A stretch of 64,000 nt of DNA from Holacanthus passer (GCA_025331565.1 JAFREQ010000030.1:7562501-7626500); one strand, 5' to 3'. Positions 11,860-25,320 are shown, counted from the first letter of the stretch. Numbers and translations: made by a program. The notes: generated by a model from the letters alone, not told the origin.

Positions 11860-12729
11860 ATGGGCCTGCCTACATATGTATGTGTTATTGTGTCCATAAC
11901 GACTTCCCTCTCTCTTTTCTCCCTTTGCAGCCACACTATTGTCTCTTCTCTGTTTGAGAGATTCAATATGAGCGCTTCACCAGCCCACTATGCTCATTAC
12001 ACACACACAAACAGAGCAGAGACAACCCCAGGGATTGTCTTTGTCAAGTCACTCTCGACTTTTTCTATCTATCTTTTTTCTGTCTCCTTCCCCACATCTG
12101 TTCAGTTTCCTCTTTCTTTCCCTCTCTCCCCACTCTCTGCCTTCCTTTTCTTTCTTCATGCTGTCTTCTTTCTTTTTGTTGTCTCCTGCCTTCCACAAAG
12201 TAGCCGAGGTCAGAGAAGTCATTGACGTACAGTTTTATATCCTCCCCTCTCTTCCACCTGCTCTCCTCTGCCTCTTCTGATCATGCCCAGGAAACCTGTC
12301 CACCCCGATGAGGACCTGAGGGAGGACAGGGAGGAGCAGCTGCTTCATCCACAGCACCGAATGAAACACATGCCTGAAATGAACTGTTCAGAAAAGTCCT
12401 CTTCCTTCTGCTGATAGAACTTATTGTATTATTTAGTGTGTTACAGCAAAAATAACTCATTTGAGCTAGTAGTTTATTTCATTAATCATCTCTTGATGTT
12501 TAATGATGAAAATTATGATTTAATATGAATATCTGTAAAGTAAACACAATAAGCAAATAAGAAAAATGTTGAAATGCATTTAATGACAAAGGAAGAAGTT
12601 AAATATTTTTTAAAATTCATTAATAACTGTACAACCATTTAAAATGTGACATAAGCTCTAAATTAAATAATGAATAATAAATGAATAATTTAATCAGTGT
12701 TGAAGAACAAAAGCTAAAATTTAAATAAG
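11858..12729. other. Non-coding DNA, one small open frame
   Basis: Pyrimidine-rich from 12040 to 12280, then AT-rich. A 43-codon frame opens at 12283 (+) with a charged start (MPRKPVHPDEDLREDREEQ), but nothing shows it is expressed and I recognise no family. Confidence 0.3.

Positions 12730-12769
<40 letters not shown>
12730..12769. repeat. (AAT)n microsatellite
   Basis: TAA trinucleotide run of about 40 bp. Confidence 0.96.
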
Positions 12770-12770
<1 letters not shown>

Positions 12771-14029
12771 GAACACTACTGAACCTTTGGCAGGAAAACA
12801 GACAGACACACACACGCACACACTCTCTCTCTCATTTACACATGAACACACACTCACACGCATTGTCTGCACACTTCACGCAGACACTTCTTGCACATTG
12901 TAGTAATTTTTTTCTTGCATTTGAAGTGATGTGATGTGACTGCTTGCAGAGCTGCAGGATGTACTCTTGCCTGGTGATATTCATTGGCCATGCAGCTCCA
13001 GTATAGGATGCAAGGCCAGGTCCAGTATGTTCGAAAACACTGTGACTGACCATCTTTGGGTGACTTCTCGAGTAAAACATTGCCTTGCCATCTGGTCTAG
13101 CACATCCGTCCGAAACCCTTGGTCTCACCTCAGCCACCCTCACCTCCCAGCCATCCCTCCCTGACCTGCGCACCTCTGCCACTGAGCAGTCACAGATATA
13201 GGCACCACTCGGTGCGTCGTGCACATGAAAGCACTCAAAGGACCTTCAAACATGCAGTGTGCGTGTGCAGTTGGGCCAACTCAGTCCAGTCGAATGTTTT
13301 TGGGACTGCGCTCTCCCAGTGTGTGGTCTGGACTGGAATGCTCTCCCAATCATCCTGTCCTTGCCCGTCCAAAACCCAGGCTCACAAGTATCTTGCAGTA
13401 GATGAACTGACATTAAAAAATGTTTATATGTAGGATTAGATTAGCGGAGTTGTAGGAGCCTACCTGTCACCAGAAGCCTCAGCCATTTCCTTGACTCCTC
13501 AGACAAAGACGATTAGGTGAAAATGACGAAAGCATTGGCATTGGCATATCTCCCACATTAGATTCTCCCTCCCTCATGTCCGGAAGCATTGCCAATGCCT
13601 CAAGGACATTTACATTGCTTTTGTTATGGCCCATTTGTTGTTTTTAGTAACTTTTAGTACGTTAGCTGTGGCCCACTTTAAGCATAGCCTTCTTGCATTC
13701 TTGCAATCAAAAAGACGTCTTGACTAAACAATGGCCGTTGCTTGGCAACCTAGCGTGAATGATAAGCATGGGATAGGGGTAAAACTGACCCCTTGGCAGC
13801 TAAGGTAAATTAATACTAATTACTATTATTATTGTTATTATTAATAATGGCAGCAATAATTTTGAAGTTATAATAGAGTACATATATATATAATGCATAA
13901 TGCAGTTTCAATCTTGATTTATGTTCTAAAGCCTGTTTGAAATTCCTCCACTATATTATTTTCTTTAAGAGAGGAGCTAATTTGCTGATGAATGAAAGGT
14001 TGGATATTAGTCTATAGTTGGTTAGTGCT
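12770..14029. other. Non-coding DNA
   Basis: 12800-12860 is CA/CT-rich. 13000-13440 is moderately GC-rich with short frames on both strands but no recognisable protein. 13540-13610 contains GCATTGGCATTGGCA and, facing it, GCATTGCCAATGC. No gene is supported. Confidence 0.35.
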
Positions 14030-14381
14030 GACAGATTCACAGCAGTGGCAGCTAGTTACAGCAGCTCCGTCCCACTTCTGTGGTTTTCAGTGTTTTTTAG
14101 TACTTTTTGTTTTTCCGATTTTCTATTGTTTTCCTTCTTATCACCATATACTCTGGCAAATTACAAGCATGGATATGCGAGTTGCAAGAGTTTTGGTGTG
14201 CTTTTTCCTTGTTTTTGGACTAATCCTAACTTCATTGGGAGACCCATTCAGCCAGGGCTCCATTGTTTACTCCCGGAAACAGCTGATCGTGCTTTGCCGG
14301 CCCATGATTCCACCAGGTGAGGGCCCAGACAAAGAGGAGGAGAAGGGGATGCAGATCTTGAGTGAAATGTTGGGAAAGAAG

Positions 14382-14410
14382 AAGGCGGTACAAACCATCT
14401 GTACCGCCTT
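14382..14410. repeat. Perfect 11-bp inverted repeat (hairpin)
   Basis: AAGGCGGTACA (14382-14392) and its exact complement (14400-14410) enclose a 7-base loop. It lies at the left junction of the antisense LINE-tail insertion, inside the N-terminal coding part of the Rex1-type element. Confidence 0.85.
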
Positions 14411-14412
14411 TA

Positions 14413-14454
14413 ATAAGATAAACCTTTATTCGTCCCACAGTGGGGAAATTCACA
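14413..14454 (-). mobile_element. Antisense Rex1-type 3' tail inserted in the LINE
   Basis: Read on the - strand, this 42-bp segment is the typical end of the family: GTGAATTTCCCCACTGTGGG, then a GACGAATAAAGGTTTATCTTAT-like end. Nearly the same sequence ends the copy at 38571-38620 on the + strand. Here it interrupts the coding part of another copy in opposite orientation. Confidence 0.7.
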
Positions 14455-16519
14455 ATCATGGGAAATATAAGATTGCTCCCAAATAAGATGGAGGAGCTGA
14501 TGGCGCTGAGCAGGCTGCAGAGAGAGTACCAGGAGTGCAGTATCATGTACTTCACGGAAACTTGGCTAAATGGACTCACTCGTAACTCTGGACGGATTTC
14601 ACCTCATCATAGCAGACCGGAGCATGAGGGAGAGTAGTAAGGGGAAGGGCGGGGGACTGGCGATGTATGTGAATGAGAGATGGAGTAACCCTGGGCACAT
14701 CAGTGTTAAAGAGCAGCACTGTGCGAAGGATGCTGAACTGCTGTTAGGTCACAGCAAAGGCCAGGACAGGAGGCCTGAAGCAGGAGACAGGGAGTGGGCA
14801 AACCAACTCAATCTGTACTTCAACAGTTTTGACTGCTCTCACTCCTTCCCCGACTCATCAGAGCACTGCCCAGCCAGACTTCCAGTCACTCCATCTCTGC
14901 TCACTGCCACCCTGCTCACCCCTCCTCTGCTCCTCTCCCTCCAGCCCTGGCCTGTCCATAACAGCTGACCAGGTGAGAAGTGAGCTGAGAAAGATCAAGG
15001 CCAGGAAAGCTGCAGGACCCGATGGCATCAGCCCCAGACTCCTGAAGGACTGTGCAGACCAGCTCTGTTCGGTGCTCCAGTACATCTTCAACCTCAGCCT
15101 GAGGCTGGAGAGAGTCCCTGAACTGTGGAAAACTTCATGTGTGGTTCCACACAAGACCACACATCCCAGGGAGCCAAACCACTTCAGACCTGTGGCCCTC
15201 ACTTCTCACCTGATGAAGACCATGGAAAGGATAATTCTGAGAAACCATCAACCCCTGGTGAGCTCGTGACTGTGTGTCCGACATGCTGGTCTGCAGCACA
15301 GGAGCCCCACAGGGGACAGTGCTCTCCCCTTTCTCTTCACCCTGTACACATCAGACTTCTGCTACAACTCTGGGAGCTGTCACCTCCAAAAGTTTTCCGA
15401 TGATACAGCCATTGTCGGGTGTGTATCTGGTGGGGACGATCAGGAGTACAGGGAGGTCATCAGGAACTTTGTTGACTGGTGTGAGCTTAATCATCTTCAG
15501 GTCAACGCCAGCAAGACGAAGGAGTTGGTGATCGGAACAGAAGGAAGATACCCCAGACTGCACCGGTGAACATCCAGGGATTAGACATTGAGAGGGTAGA
15601 GACCTACAAATACCTGTGTGTTCGCCTAAACAATAAGCTGGACTGGTCACACAACACTAACGTCCTATAGAAGAAGGGCCAAAGCCGTCTGCACCTGCTG
15701 AGGAGGCTGAGGTCCTTTGGAGTATGCAGGACTCTGCTAAGGACTTTTTATGACACTGTGGTAGCGTCTGCAATCTTTTATGCAGTGGTCTGCTGGGGAG
15801 GGGGAGCACAGAGAGGGACAGAAAGCGACTGAACAAACTGGTCAGGAGGGCTGGTTCTGTCCTGGACTGTTCTCTGGACTCCACTGAGGAGGTGGATGAG
15901 AGGAGGATGTTAGCCAAGCTGACATCTATCATGGACAACCCCTCTCACCCCCTGCAGGAGACTGTGGGAGCTTTAAGCAGCTCCTTTAGCAACAGACTAA
16001 GACTTTCACCCTGCAAGAAGGAGTGCTACCACAGGTCTTTCATAGCCACTGCAATCAGAATCTTTAACACCTCATTATAGTTAACTGATGACTGCATGTC
16101 TGCTGTTCACTGTAAATAATGTAACATTCTTCTCACTGTGCAAGATGTAGGCATTTTTCCCATTGTTGGTGCAATATCATAGAAATTCTGTGCAATATCA
16201 TAGCATTTATAGCATTTTTTTGTTTCTCATATGAATATAGATGTCAAATACTTTTGGATGTCAATAACAAGGAAAAACATGTCACATAGTGTAAATACTT
16301 TGCGTCACAGTGTAAATACTTTTTCTAGTTTTTCTAAGCACCACTTTATATTTATACTGCCACTTTTTAAACTTTGCCACTTTATTTTTCATTTATTTAT
16401 TTTTTTACAGAGTACTGTACTTTTTCAATGTGCTTGTTCTGTGAGCTGCTGTAAGTGAATTTCTCCTGAGGGGGATTAATAAACCTATTTTATCTTATCT
16501 TAAATTATCTTAATATTGT

Positions 16520-19500
16520 TATTGTTTAACCACAGGGACATTCTTTCAGTCAAACTCTTTTTAACCTGTAGTGGAACAATATTTAAAGCACATGATGGGG
16601 TATTATTGAAATTTGTAACCATGTCAAGATATTCAAGTGATGTAAACTCACCCAGGTCAATGTCATTACGCACAAGTTGTGTAGAAATGTAGAAATGGCT
16701 GCAATCGCTCCTCCTGGTATGTTTAAGGAAGCAGCATGTGGTCTGTGTCGTCTCTTATAGATGCCTGAGTGATGACATCTGTGGCAGCTTTAACTAGCTC
16801 CTTGATTGGTGAATGTGGTGGCATTGGGGTGTGGGTGTGGGTGAGTGGGCAGAGATACTGGCTGTCTGCCTGTATTGGTGTGTGCTGGTCTTCATGCTTA
16901 TCTGTGCACTCTTGTTTTGGTATGACACTCCAAGAGGTTGGTACTGAGCAGTCTGCAACCAGCATGTATCTCATCAGACATAAAGCGGTCTTTACAGTTC
17001 CTAAAGATATTGAAATTCTCAATTAACTTGGCATGCCATGTTTTCAGTGCAAGGAGTCTGTGAAAAGATTTGATTCCTTTCCCCATGTGTCAGCCATAAT
17101 TCCAGAGTTCCAATCTTTGCCATTCTTACATGCTTGGTAATAGATTTCCCACTCAGAATGGTGTCTGGCTTATCCGGTTTGGAGTTCGCATTATTTCTTC
17201 TGGCCCTCAGCCTAGCTGTGGTTTTGGAGCTATTTCTTGGGTTTAGTCAGTCTTAATGCTAGTAGTGTGATTAGCTTCCCTGTGTTCAACATAATATTAT
17301 AATAGCTTTTGTTCAGACTCAGTGGGTCATACCTGTTTTGCAGTGAGTGAGTATGAGATGAGAATTTGAGTTGTGGAGTAAATAGTGGTGCTCTCTCATT
17401 TAATGTCTTACAGGATTTGCCTTTGCAGAGGACGATGTCAGCCCAACTCTTGGCTGGAGTTGATGCTTTTGGTCTAGCGCCAGGCTGTGCCAGTAAGAAG
17501 CGTCATTATGGAAGGCTGGTTTGGGAGCCTCAACAGCTGATCCAGTGGCGTTAGGACACAGGCCTGTCAGCCAAATCTGTGACGGGATCCTCTGCATTTA
17601 ATGTAATTCTGTGTATGAGAGTGTGTCCGTTCTCAGCACTTTGTGCAGTAGCTGCTACTCCTCACAGTCTCTGTCCTACTCCCAGGTTTCCAGTCACAGA
17701 CACAGCAAAAAGGCTGTTTGGAGGTCACGCTCACACAGTACTAAAGAAGTAATAAAAGTGATAAAAAATAAGGTGGTAGCCTGGACCCACTTTGTGTAGC
17801 TTTCGGCAGAAAAAAACAAGGATATCAGCACAAGAATGTAAGCAAAGCGGAGAGCAAGCAGAATAAGTTTTGCACTGTAAGAGAGCAGGAAGTGAAAAAA
17901 GAGACAGTAATTGACCTTTGTCCAAAGAACTGTGACCCTATCATTTAACTTCTTACAGACCACTGGAATCATTAAGAAGAACTTTAAAAGCTTTAAAAGC
18001 TCAGCAGGGATGCAAAAGCTATCATGTAACAATTTTAGGAAATGCAACCCTAGTAACAACAAACAAACAGTTTGTTGTCTAAGTCTTGTTGGGCATGTAT
18101 GTACAGTATAAGTTCAGGAACATTTCTAAATCAGTGTAGGAAGAGAAATAGGTAGAGGTTGGTGTGCAGTCACATGTTAATCATGACAGTTTCAGTCTAT
18201 TTCTGCTTTCTTCTGGGTTCCTGTCACATGTTGAACGCTTCAGACAGTTTCCATATTGCACTTTGTCATCTAATATCACTCCGGTAAGCCAAATGGGAAC
18301 CTCAGGATGTTTATGTCTCCTAGCAGACTTATAGAATGACGTCCAGTGTTAATTAAACACAATGAAGCTGAATTCCACCATGACCAATTTAATCTATCCT
18401 GTCTGGATGGAAGGTAAGAATGGTTTGTCAGATGGGAACTGTCTGTCTAAAGGCACAGCATCCAGGGAGACCACAGTGGCAGACGGACCGACTAAGAATA
18501 GCAGAGTCAGACTGACAGGATGGTTGGAAGTAGGACCAATTCACACCTGGGCTGATGAGAAAACACAGACGCGAAAAATGTATTGCCATATTTCCACCTC
18601 TTATGTGTTAAAGACAACACAACAATAAGTGTCTCTTACAAAGACTGCAGTTACCCTTGGGCCACTTCAAAGTACTTAAATAATCTAATACAAATATTAT
18701 GGTCTTTAAAGTTATAATATATATATATCTTTGAAATTTAATTTTTGGGCCCCATTCCACCAAACTGGTACCTGTACCTTTGCGATTTTAAGGGCATATT
18801 TTTTTCATCATTATTTCATCCCTCATCATCTCTGTCTGAGAGATCAAAGGTCAGATAAAAAAATAAAGGCAGACAGATTTGTAACTTCATCTTTAACCCT
18901 AATGACTAAACTGTAAAACTGCAAAAAACATACATAAACAATACACAATGCTGATCAGTCTAATCACCCAGAGTAATACACTAAATGTTATGCTAATGAG
19001 GTGATTAAATATACCCACTAATATATTAATTATCAATGGACAATACATGTGTAAATTGGCAGGTATTTGTCAGCATAGGCTGGTTGTCTATATTTAGCAC
19101 AAACTCCATATTTGTATCCAGTAAAGAGATTATATCAGTTAAAATGAGTATGTCTACATAGAAGACAGGGGCAGATCTAAAGAATATATTCATAAAGATA
19201 TCCATGGAGCGGCAAGAGGGTTACATGGAGATGTAACCCACTGGGGTGCACAGTATATTTGATATGTGGACCAGTTTCTAGGAGTGGTTGAAGAAAATGA
19301 ACAGACACACGTTAAATGTATTGAATATATTGAAAGTTTATATAATTAAATAAAGTTGACCCTTTACCTTGGGAAGTTTAACAATGTACTCATATCACAA
19401 ATATAACAAAAAGTTTACATAATATAAAATAAATTCAAACTTACTTAAATCAGTCCTTTAGAAATTTACTTTAAATTCAACACTTTCTGTGGTGTGGTTC

Positions 19501-20515
19501 AGTTCAGTAAAAGTAGTTACTCAGTTCAGTTTTCAGTCAAGTAAAATGAGTTCAGTTTCCACTCCAAGTTGGGTTGGTCAAAAAAGCCAGACAGTCAGTT
19601 GCTATACCACATGGTGCACTGAAGTGATATGAGCATAGGGAAAATCTCCTCCTCCTCCTCCTCAGGAAAAGGGATGGCAAAAATCTATGTTGCATATGCT
19701 GATTTGATTGCAAACAATCACATATATCAATGTTAGTTAAAAACATAAATGAATACGATTTTTCCTTTTTTACTGAAAAACATTATTGTGGCACATGCAG
19801 TGACAAAGGTGACATTAGAAATCAATAAATGGTTTAATAACAGATATTCAGACATTTTTTTTCACTGAACATAAGCCCATCACTTAGTCTAAAATGTTTT
19901 GACAACAGGTCATTAAATTATATGAATTAATTTATGTTTATGGTTTTGGATGTTCCAAAACTAAATCCAATCAAAGGACAAGGATAAAACCAGTGACATG
20001 ACAAAATTAAAGTAAGTGCCACCTTTAACCCCCTCTACATTTTGCCTTTGATAGTGATCATTAATGATGTACAACCTCCTGCATGCACCTCAATGTTTCT
20101 GAAATAACATTCAAAGTGATCAGTAATTATGTTAATGCAAGCAAGAGACCTACATATAAAGACAATGTTAACCAGTTGTGCCCCTTAAGCTCTGTAAAGA
20201 CACACATTCAGTGTTGCTAAAATATCCAGTGTTTATCCAGTAATGCTGATTAATGGCAATGATTAAACATTTTTAATTTCAAAATGTGATGAAAATGCTC
20301 TCAGTAAGCTTTGAATAAACTCTGCATTGTTGACTAATGTGTCTTTTTGTTTGGGGCTTGGAGCTAGTGATTTTAGTGCTTTTAAAACTGGTATATGTTG
20401 AACTTGACTCGGCTATCAGCAGCTGAGTAAGATCAGTCCGTTTCCAACTTGGCGTCTTCTCATGGCTCCTGGCACCACACCTTGGCAAGGCTGTTGGAGG
20501 GGTCGAACCTAGTAG
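16520..20515. other. Non-coding DNA
   Basis: About 4 kb with only short frames and no recognisable domain. (TA)n near 18716-18728 and (TCC)n at 19648-19665 are the only obvious simple repeats. Nothing supports a gene. Confidence 0.4.
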
Positions 20516-20519
20516 ACCT

Positions 20520-20660
20520 AGTTGTTAATACTGTTTTTGGCCTGTTTAAATTGTTAATTACTATTTAACTGCTTCTATCCTCTTTGCTGCCGTGCAATGT
20601 GAATTTCCCTACTGTGGGATGAATAAAGGTTTACCTTACCTTATCTTATCTTATCTTAGT
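20520..20660 (+). mobile_element. Rex1-type LINE 3' end (5'-truncated)
   Basis: About 110 bp align by eye with the 3' end of the copy at 38510-38620. Both read CCTGTTTAAATTG, ACTATTTAACTGCTTCTATCC, TTTGCTGC and then GTGAATTTCCC-ACTGTGGGA-AATAAAGG, followed by TTATC repeats. Only the 3' UTR is present, as expected for a 5'-truncated LINE insertion. Confidence 0.78.
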
Positions 20661-20664
20661 CTAC

Positions 20665-21154
20665 AGCTGCTGTGTCATGCCACCCTGGTAGATCTGACCC
20701 TTTGAAGTTAAAGAGCTAAAACATACAGTGTAATAATTGTAATAATTCAATTACTATGTAAGGAAAGCTTTTAATATCTGTTGTAATTTGTTCTGTGCTC
20801 GTGTCATTACATCCTTACATAATTTACCATGGCAGAGGGCATAGTAAAGTGGTGATTGCCTGCTGTGTGTTGATTAATGTTAATTTATATTTTATTTACA
20901 TGGGGAGCACAGTGCCTGCTACATTTTTCCACATTTCTGAATACACTGACATTGACAGTTATTTTTTTTGCTACATTCATTTGAGATGGGAATTGCTACT
21001 TGTAGCTTGAAACTAATTAGGTGTTGACTTTGGCAGAATCTTTGTTGAGATATTAAGTAATAAGTAATGTTATCATTAATGCTGGCCATATTTCTACAAG
21101 ATTAAACTGGTCACAGTGTTGACAACAAGGGTAAAAGGTCATCAACCAAGAGTC
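20665..21154. other. Non-coding DNA
   Basis: AT-rich; nothing recognisable. Confidence 0.4.
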
Positions 21155-21350
21155 AGAGTCAAGTAATTTTTTTTATATAGCCCAAAATTACAAACCACAA
21201 ATTTGCCTGTAATACTTTATAATCTGTACAGACTACAACATTATCCTTAGATCCTCAATTCACAGAAGGAAAAAAAAACCCTTTAACGGGGGGAGGAAGA
21301 AACAGCAAGAAGAGCAATAGAGGAGGAATCCTCCCAGGATAGACAGACAT
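21155..21350 (-). mobile_element. L2-type LINE 3' end, antisense
   Basis: The - strand reads toward GGGCTATATAAAAAAAATTACTTGACTCTGACTC. This resembles the usual end of fish L2-type 3' UTRs (GGGCTATATAAATAAAATTGACTTGAC). Further in are CCGTTAAAGGG, a run of T and a GTACAGATTATAAAG stretch found in the same repeat family. No coding part is visible. Family naming is from memory. Confidence 0.6.
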
Positions 21351-23044
21351 GCAAGGGATGTTATTTATACAGAATCAACAAACACAGTAAGATTACAATA
21401 TGGACAATTAGGATGACAAAATTACAGATATATGATATACACATACATGAAAAATATAATCCAGGAGGACATCGAGCAACTTCCAAGTGCCAGATAAGAC
21501 CTGTGATGAACAACCTCCTCTCCAACATGGAGACCTGGAAAGAGGATACATGACAGAAACACAAGAGACACTAAGAGAATGGAAACACACACACAGACAA
21601 GTGTATGTGGACTGCTAATTCTTACTGGATGTCAACGTTGTCCCTCCTTATGAGACTGGCTGTTATTGCGTGATCAAATGTCCATACCTCTGCCATGTGG
21701 AATCAACCTAATCACCTCTAAAACTGAGCAAACTCCATTTGCTTATGAGGACTGTCAAAATCTCTTGCAGCAAGCATGCCTGCACATTTCAGTAAAAGAT
21801 AAACAACATTGCAAATCATGTAAGATCAAATGTGATCAAATCAGAAGTGTATGTAAAGCTGAAAAATCGGTTCTTTCTGTAATTTTGTGTAAGGTGTGTA
21901 TGCAAGAGAAGAAGACGAAGCAAATTCTTGACAGAATGGGTGAACAGAACAGATCTTTGAACTCACTCATACCTTTTCATCCCCCTCTAACTCAGCTTGT
22001 TTTTAGAGAGAATGGGATATAATATGTTGTTTGTCTAAGAAGAACCATTGGGTGTTCGGCTTGCTTAATGTGAAGTACGCTTGCAGTGTGCTTGCTGGAT
22101 GAGGAGCTAATATTGGCAACGTAGTCAAATGACCTTTAGACTTTCTCCATCTATTATCATTATCTCTATTGCTTTGTGCTCAGCTCCATGGGATTCATAA
22201 TAGCCTGAGTGGGTATGTGTGTGCGCATACATGTGCATTCGTGTGCACATAAGAGAGGAGGGGAAAAAAACTGGGAATCTGTGTGTTACTCAGCATAAGT
22301 GTGTAAAATATTGCATGCATTTTAATTGATGATGACTGTGTGTGTGTGTGTGTGTGGGGGGGGGATGAGTGTGCACGCATCCTCTAAATCACATCACATG
22401 GCTAATGTAGATGTTAAATTGAATCAGCTGCTGCATCATTTGTCTGGTGGACAGTTACTGGTAATATGTCTGTCATATTAGCAAGGCATTTCTCATCTGG
22501 ACAATAAAATGTCTTCCCTGTGCTCACTGGAATGGCTGCACTTAGGGGGTTGTATTTTTTTTTTCTTCCCAAATTGTCCAGTCTCAAACAAGACAAATGT
22601 CATGCAAACAGATTGGACATTCAATGAAAAGCTCTTGAAGTGACATATACTATAAAAATACAAACTAAAAAGAAAAAAAAAACTTCCTTAGAACAGTTAT
22701 TTGGTGTGAGGAGGGTGAGTCCAATTATTTACTGATTTAATTAATGTGGACTATCTGGATAAACACTGTCACATACAGATAAGGAGTTCAATAAATGGAT
22801 AATAGCTGTAGCTATACACTCTATGTAGCTGTAGCTCTAGCTAGAAGTCAACAGGGTGCTTTTTATATTTATTTTTTAAGCAGAAGTCATCTTTTCAAAT
22901 GACATTATTTTAATTGTCCTGGATATCAAGTCTATGATGGCTGTAATGGAACAGTCAACAGCACTGAATTAATTAAATAAAGCACTATAGTTTCAAAAAG
23001 GTGCAATGGATGAGAAAACATGTGTGAGTGAGTCACACAGTTGA
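21351..23044. other. Non-coding DNA
   Basis: 21351-21590 may continue the neighbouring repeat. A (GT)n run lies at 22338-22356. A 118-codon frame at 21666-22022 (+) has no recognisable domain. Confidence 0.35.
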
Positions 23045-23320
23045 AGTACACAGAACAAAAATATAAATGCAACAGTTTTTGCTTCCAATTTTTATGAGTT
23101 GAAATTAAAGATCCAAGACTTTTTTTAGGCATATAAAATACTTATTTCTCTCAATTTTGTTTTTCCACAAATTTGTTTTAATCTGTGGTAGTGAGCAATT
23201 TTCCTGTGCCAGAATAATCCATCCTGATCCTGACAGGTGTGGCATATCAAGATGCTGATTCAGCAGATTGATTACTGCACAGATGTGCCTCAGGGTAGTC
23301 AGGATAAAAGGTGAAAAGTT
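23045..23320. mobile_element. Tc1/mariner-type transposon terminal fragment
   Basis: The segment begins CACAGAACAAAAATATAAATGCAAC and continues through AAAGATCCAAGACTTTTT, a TTTCTCTCAA block, AATAATCCATCCTGATCC and CAGGTGTGGCATATCAAGATG to GGATAAAAGG. This order matches the long terminal inverted repeat of a widespread fish Tc1-like family as I remember it. Transposase and the opposite terminus are absent, so this is one end only. Confidence 0.65.
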
Positions 23321-23324
23321 GTCA

Positions 23325-24986
23325 CTGTGTTTGTTACTGTTTGATTCCTGGGGATTTGGCTAATAGTAAAGTAACAGTAGTAAAAGTAAAACCTAAACCT
23401 TTATATAACTTGAAGAGGACAAGGTCGCTAGTCCCCATAACCTGGCTTGGTTGTTTCTGTTTTTGCAGGCAAGAAGTGAATAGCAATATTTTTTAATCCA
23501 ATTCAACATTTGTTCAATTTAACACATTTATTACTTGCTTAGATATTTAGATAGCATTTGGCTTTATTTTTTCTTTTATTGCAGCATCTGTGGGAGTAAA
23601 ACCAAAGAAATAACAAGGTACACAAAACATCCAGATCTGACCACAATATATGATCCACAGCTGACTTAAATTTGGTCATCCAGTGCCATAACCCACTCAC
23701 CGTAATTAGTCTAATGTGGCTGGCTAAATAGGTCATGAATGAAGACTATTGGGAAGGTGTAGAGAAACTGATGCTGGCACTTGACACTGCTGAGCCAACT
23801 CATCATACAACCACTCATCTCCTTTTTCACTGTGCAGATCAGGAATGAATTAGCACAAGATGGCTGCGAGGGAACACAGGTAGCTGGTTGAAGTGACATG
23901 ATCTGAAGTGTATTGAGGATTTCAAGGTAACATAACACATAGGACAATAGCTCTCAGTTGCTTTGTTTGGATACTCCAGCTATTAAAATGTACCATGGTA
24001 ATACAATAAATTATTTCACCAAGGATAAACAGAGGTTAGGATTAAAAATGTAAAAATATATATATATAAAATAACATCATACCAAAAAAGATTGAGATTA
24101 AAAAAGAGAGACAGAAACAGTATGAAGACAACATAATATTTGTTTATCAAATGTATCTGTCAAATTTGCCATTTATCAAATGTGTGCTATCATGTGGCCA
24201 CAGTCTGAGTAATACCTAGTAACACAGCCACAGAAAATTATAGTAGGGGGCTTCTTGCACATTGCCTTTTAAATCCCAGGCACATATATACATTGTTGTT
24301 TGTTGGATTAAAAAGACTACAAGTTTTACACTTACATGATGTAATTTAAAACACCAAAGTGACAAAATTGAGAAACATAAAATTAACAAGTAGGTTAACT
24401 GAAGGAATCCACTTTGTCTTGTGTTAAAATACAGTGTAGGAGCTCATCACAAAAACCAGCGCTACCATCCCTCCTGCCAAACAAACAATATACAAAGGAC
24501 CAGTGACATTAAAACAAAAATGCAAAAAAATGCACTTTCTTAAATAAAGTGAATAAAAAGTCAGTGTCATCATATTTTTCAACATCTTTAAACTTTATAT
24601 TGTTTTTATTCATTCACACACATTTAAAGTTGATTAAATGTGACATCATAGGCAAGAAAGAATAACCTAAAGTAATAGTTATAAACAGTTACTGAGAAGT
24701 TGCTACATAAAGTTTATTGATTACGTACAAAATTTATATTATAATTACTTTGAAAATTGTGTAAGTACAACAACAATAACAACAACAACGATAATAATAA
24801 CAATAACATGTAAAGCCCACTTATTGTGTGGGAGGAGATGGCCACATACTGACAGTATGCTGTGGGCGAGTGTGTGTGGGAGAGACAGTGACATGTGCAC
24901 ATATACATGAACTGTGACTATTAATGTGTAGGTGAACATACTGTCTTCATATATTCATGCGTGCTTGTGTGTGCTTTTGTCTGTGT

Positions 24987-25017
<31 letters not shown>

Positions 25018-25190
25018 AATAGGTAAGACCAGTTATAGATGGATACTAGATGACAATTCAAAGATGTCAGCTGAGTAAAGTATGCTAATGCTATTCTCTG
25101 CTCAGCATCCAAACACAGCAATATATTCCACACTGTGGCTTGAGTGCTGATAATTAGCTGTGTGTGTGTGAGAGTGTGTGTGTCTGTATT
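23325..25190. other. Non-coding DNA with simple repeats
   Basis: AT-rich. Contains a degenerate (ACA/ATA)n stretch at 24766-24807, a GT run at 24982-25018 and a shorter one near 25160-25184. No gene seen. Confidence 0.4.
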
Positions 25191-25194
25191 TTTG

Positions 25195-25320
25195 TTTTTA
25201 TATCCCGTTGGGGACTGCACGCCAACTCATGGGGACTTCCTGTAACTGTGGGGACAAAATTGAGTTCCCTTTGGGTCCAGACTGCTTTGAGTGAGAGTTA
25301 GGTTAAGGTTTAGGGTCTGT
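25195..25320 (+). repeat. Short interspersed repeat of the 'GGGGAC' type
   Basis: GTTGGGGAC, TGTAACTGTGGGGACAAAATTGAG and then TTTGAGTGAGAGTTAGGTTAAGGTTTAGGG recall a very common fish interspersed repeat that usually sits beside TG microsatellites, as here. I cannot name the family with certainty. Confidence 0.5.

Larger units (their letters stand above)
14030..16515 (+). mobile_element. Rex1-type LINE, long but decayed copy
   Basis: A single-orientation non-LTR retrotransposon can be followed in pieces. Near 14220-14290 is an N-terminal stretch reading LTSLGDPFSQGSIVYSRKQL. At about 14490-14620 is the endonuclease start (LQREYQECSIMYFTETWL). At 14640-14720 is a KGGGLAMYVNERW block, followed by a jump that deletes most of the endonuclease. 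RT appears at 14970-15260 (RKAAGPDGISPRLLKDC, then VALTSH), the catalytic box is FSDD at 15393-15404, and the C-terminal NPSHPLQETV block is near 15940. Stops and shifts break every domain. The 3' UTR has GTGCAATATC words and ends in GGGGATTAATAAACC plus TTATCTTATCTTA. Other copies start at 25555 and 37560. Confidence 0.85.

Noticed and set aside
12283..12414. 43-codon frame starting MPRKPVHPDED, considered as a first coding exon
   Set aside because: No splice donor or homologous protein could be identified by eye; length is within chance.
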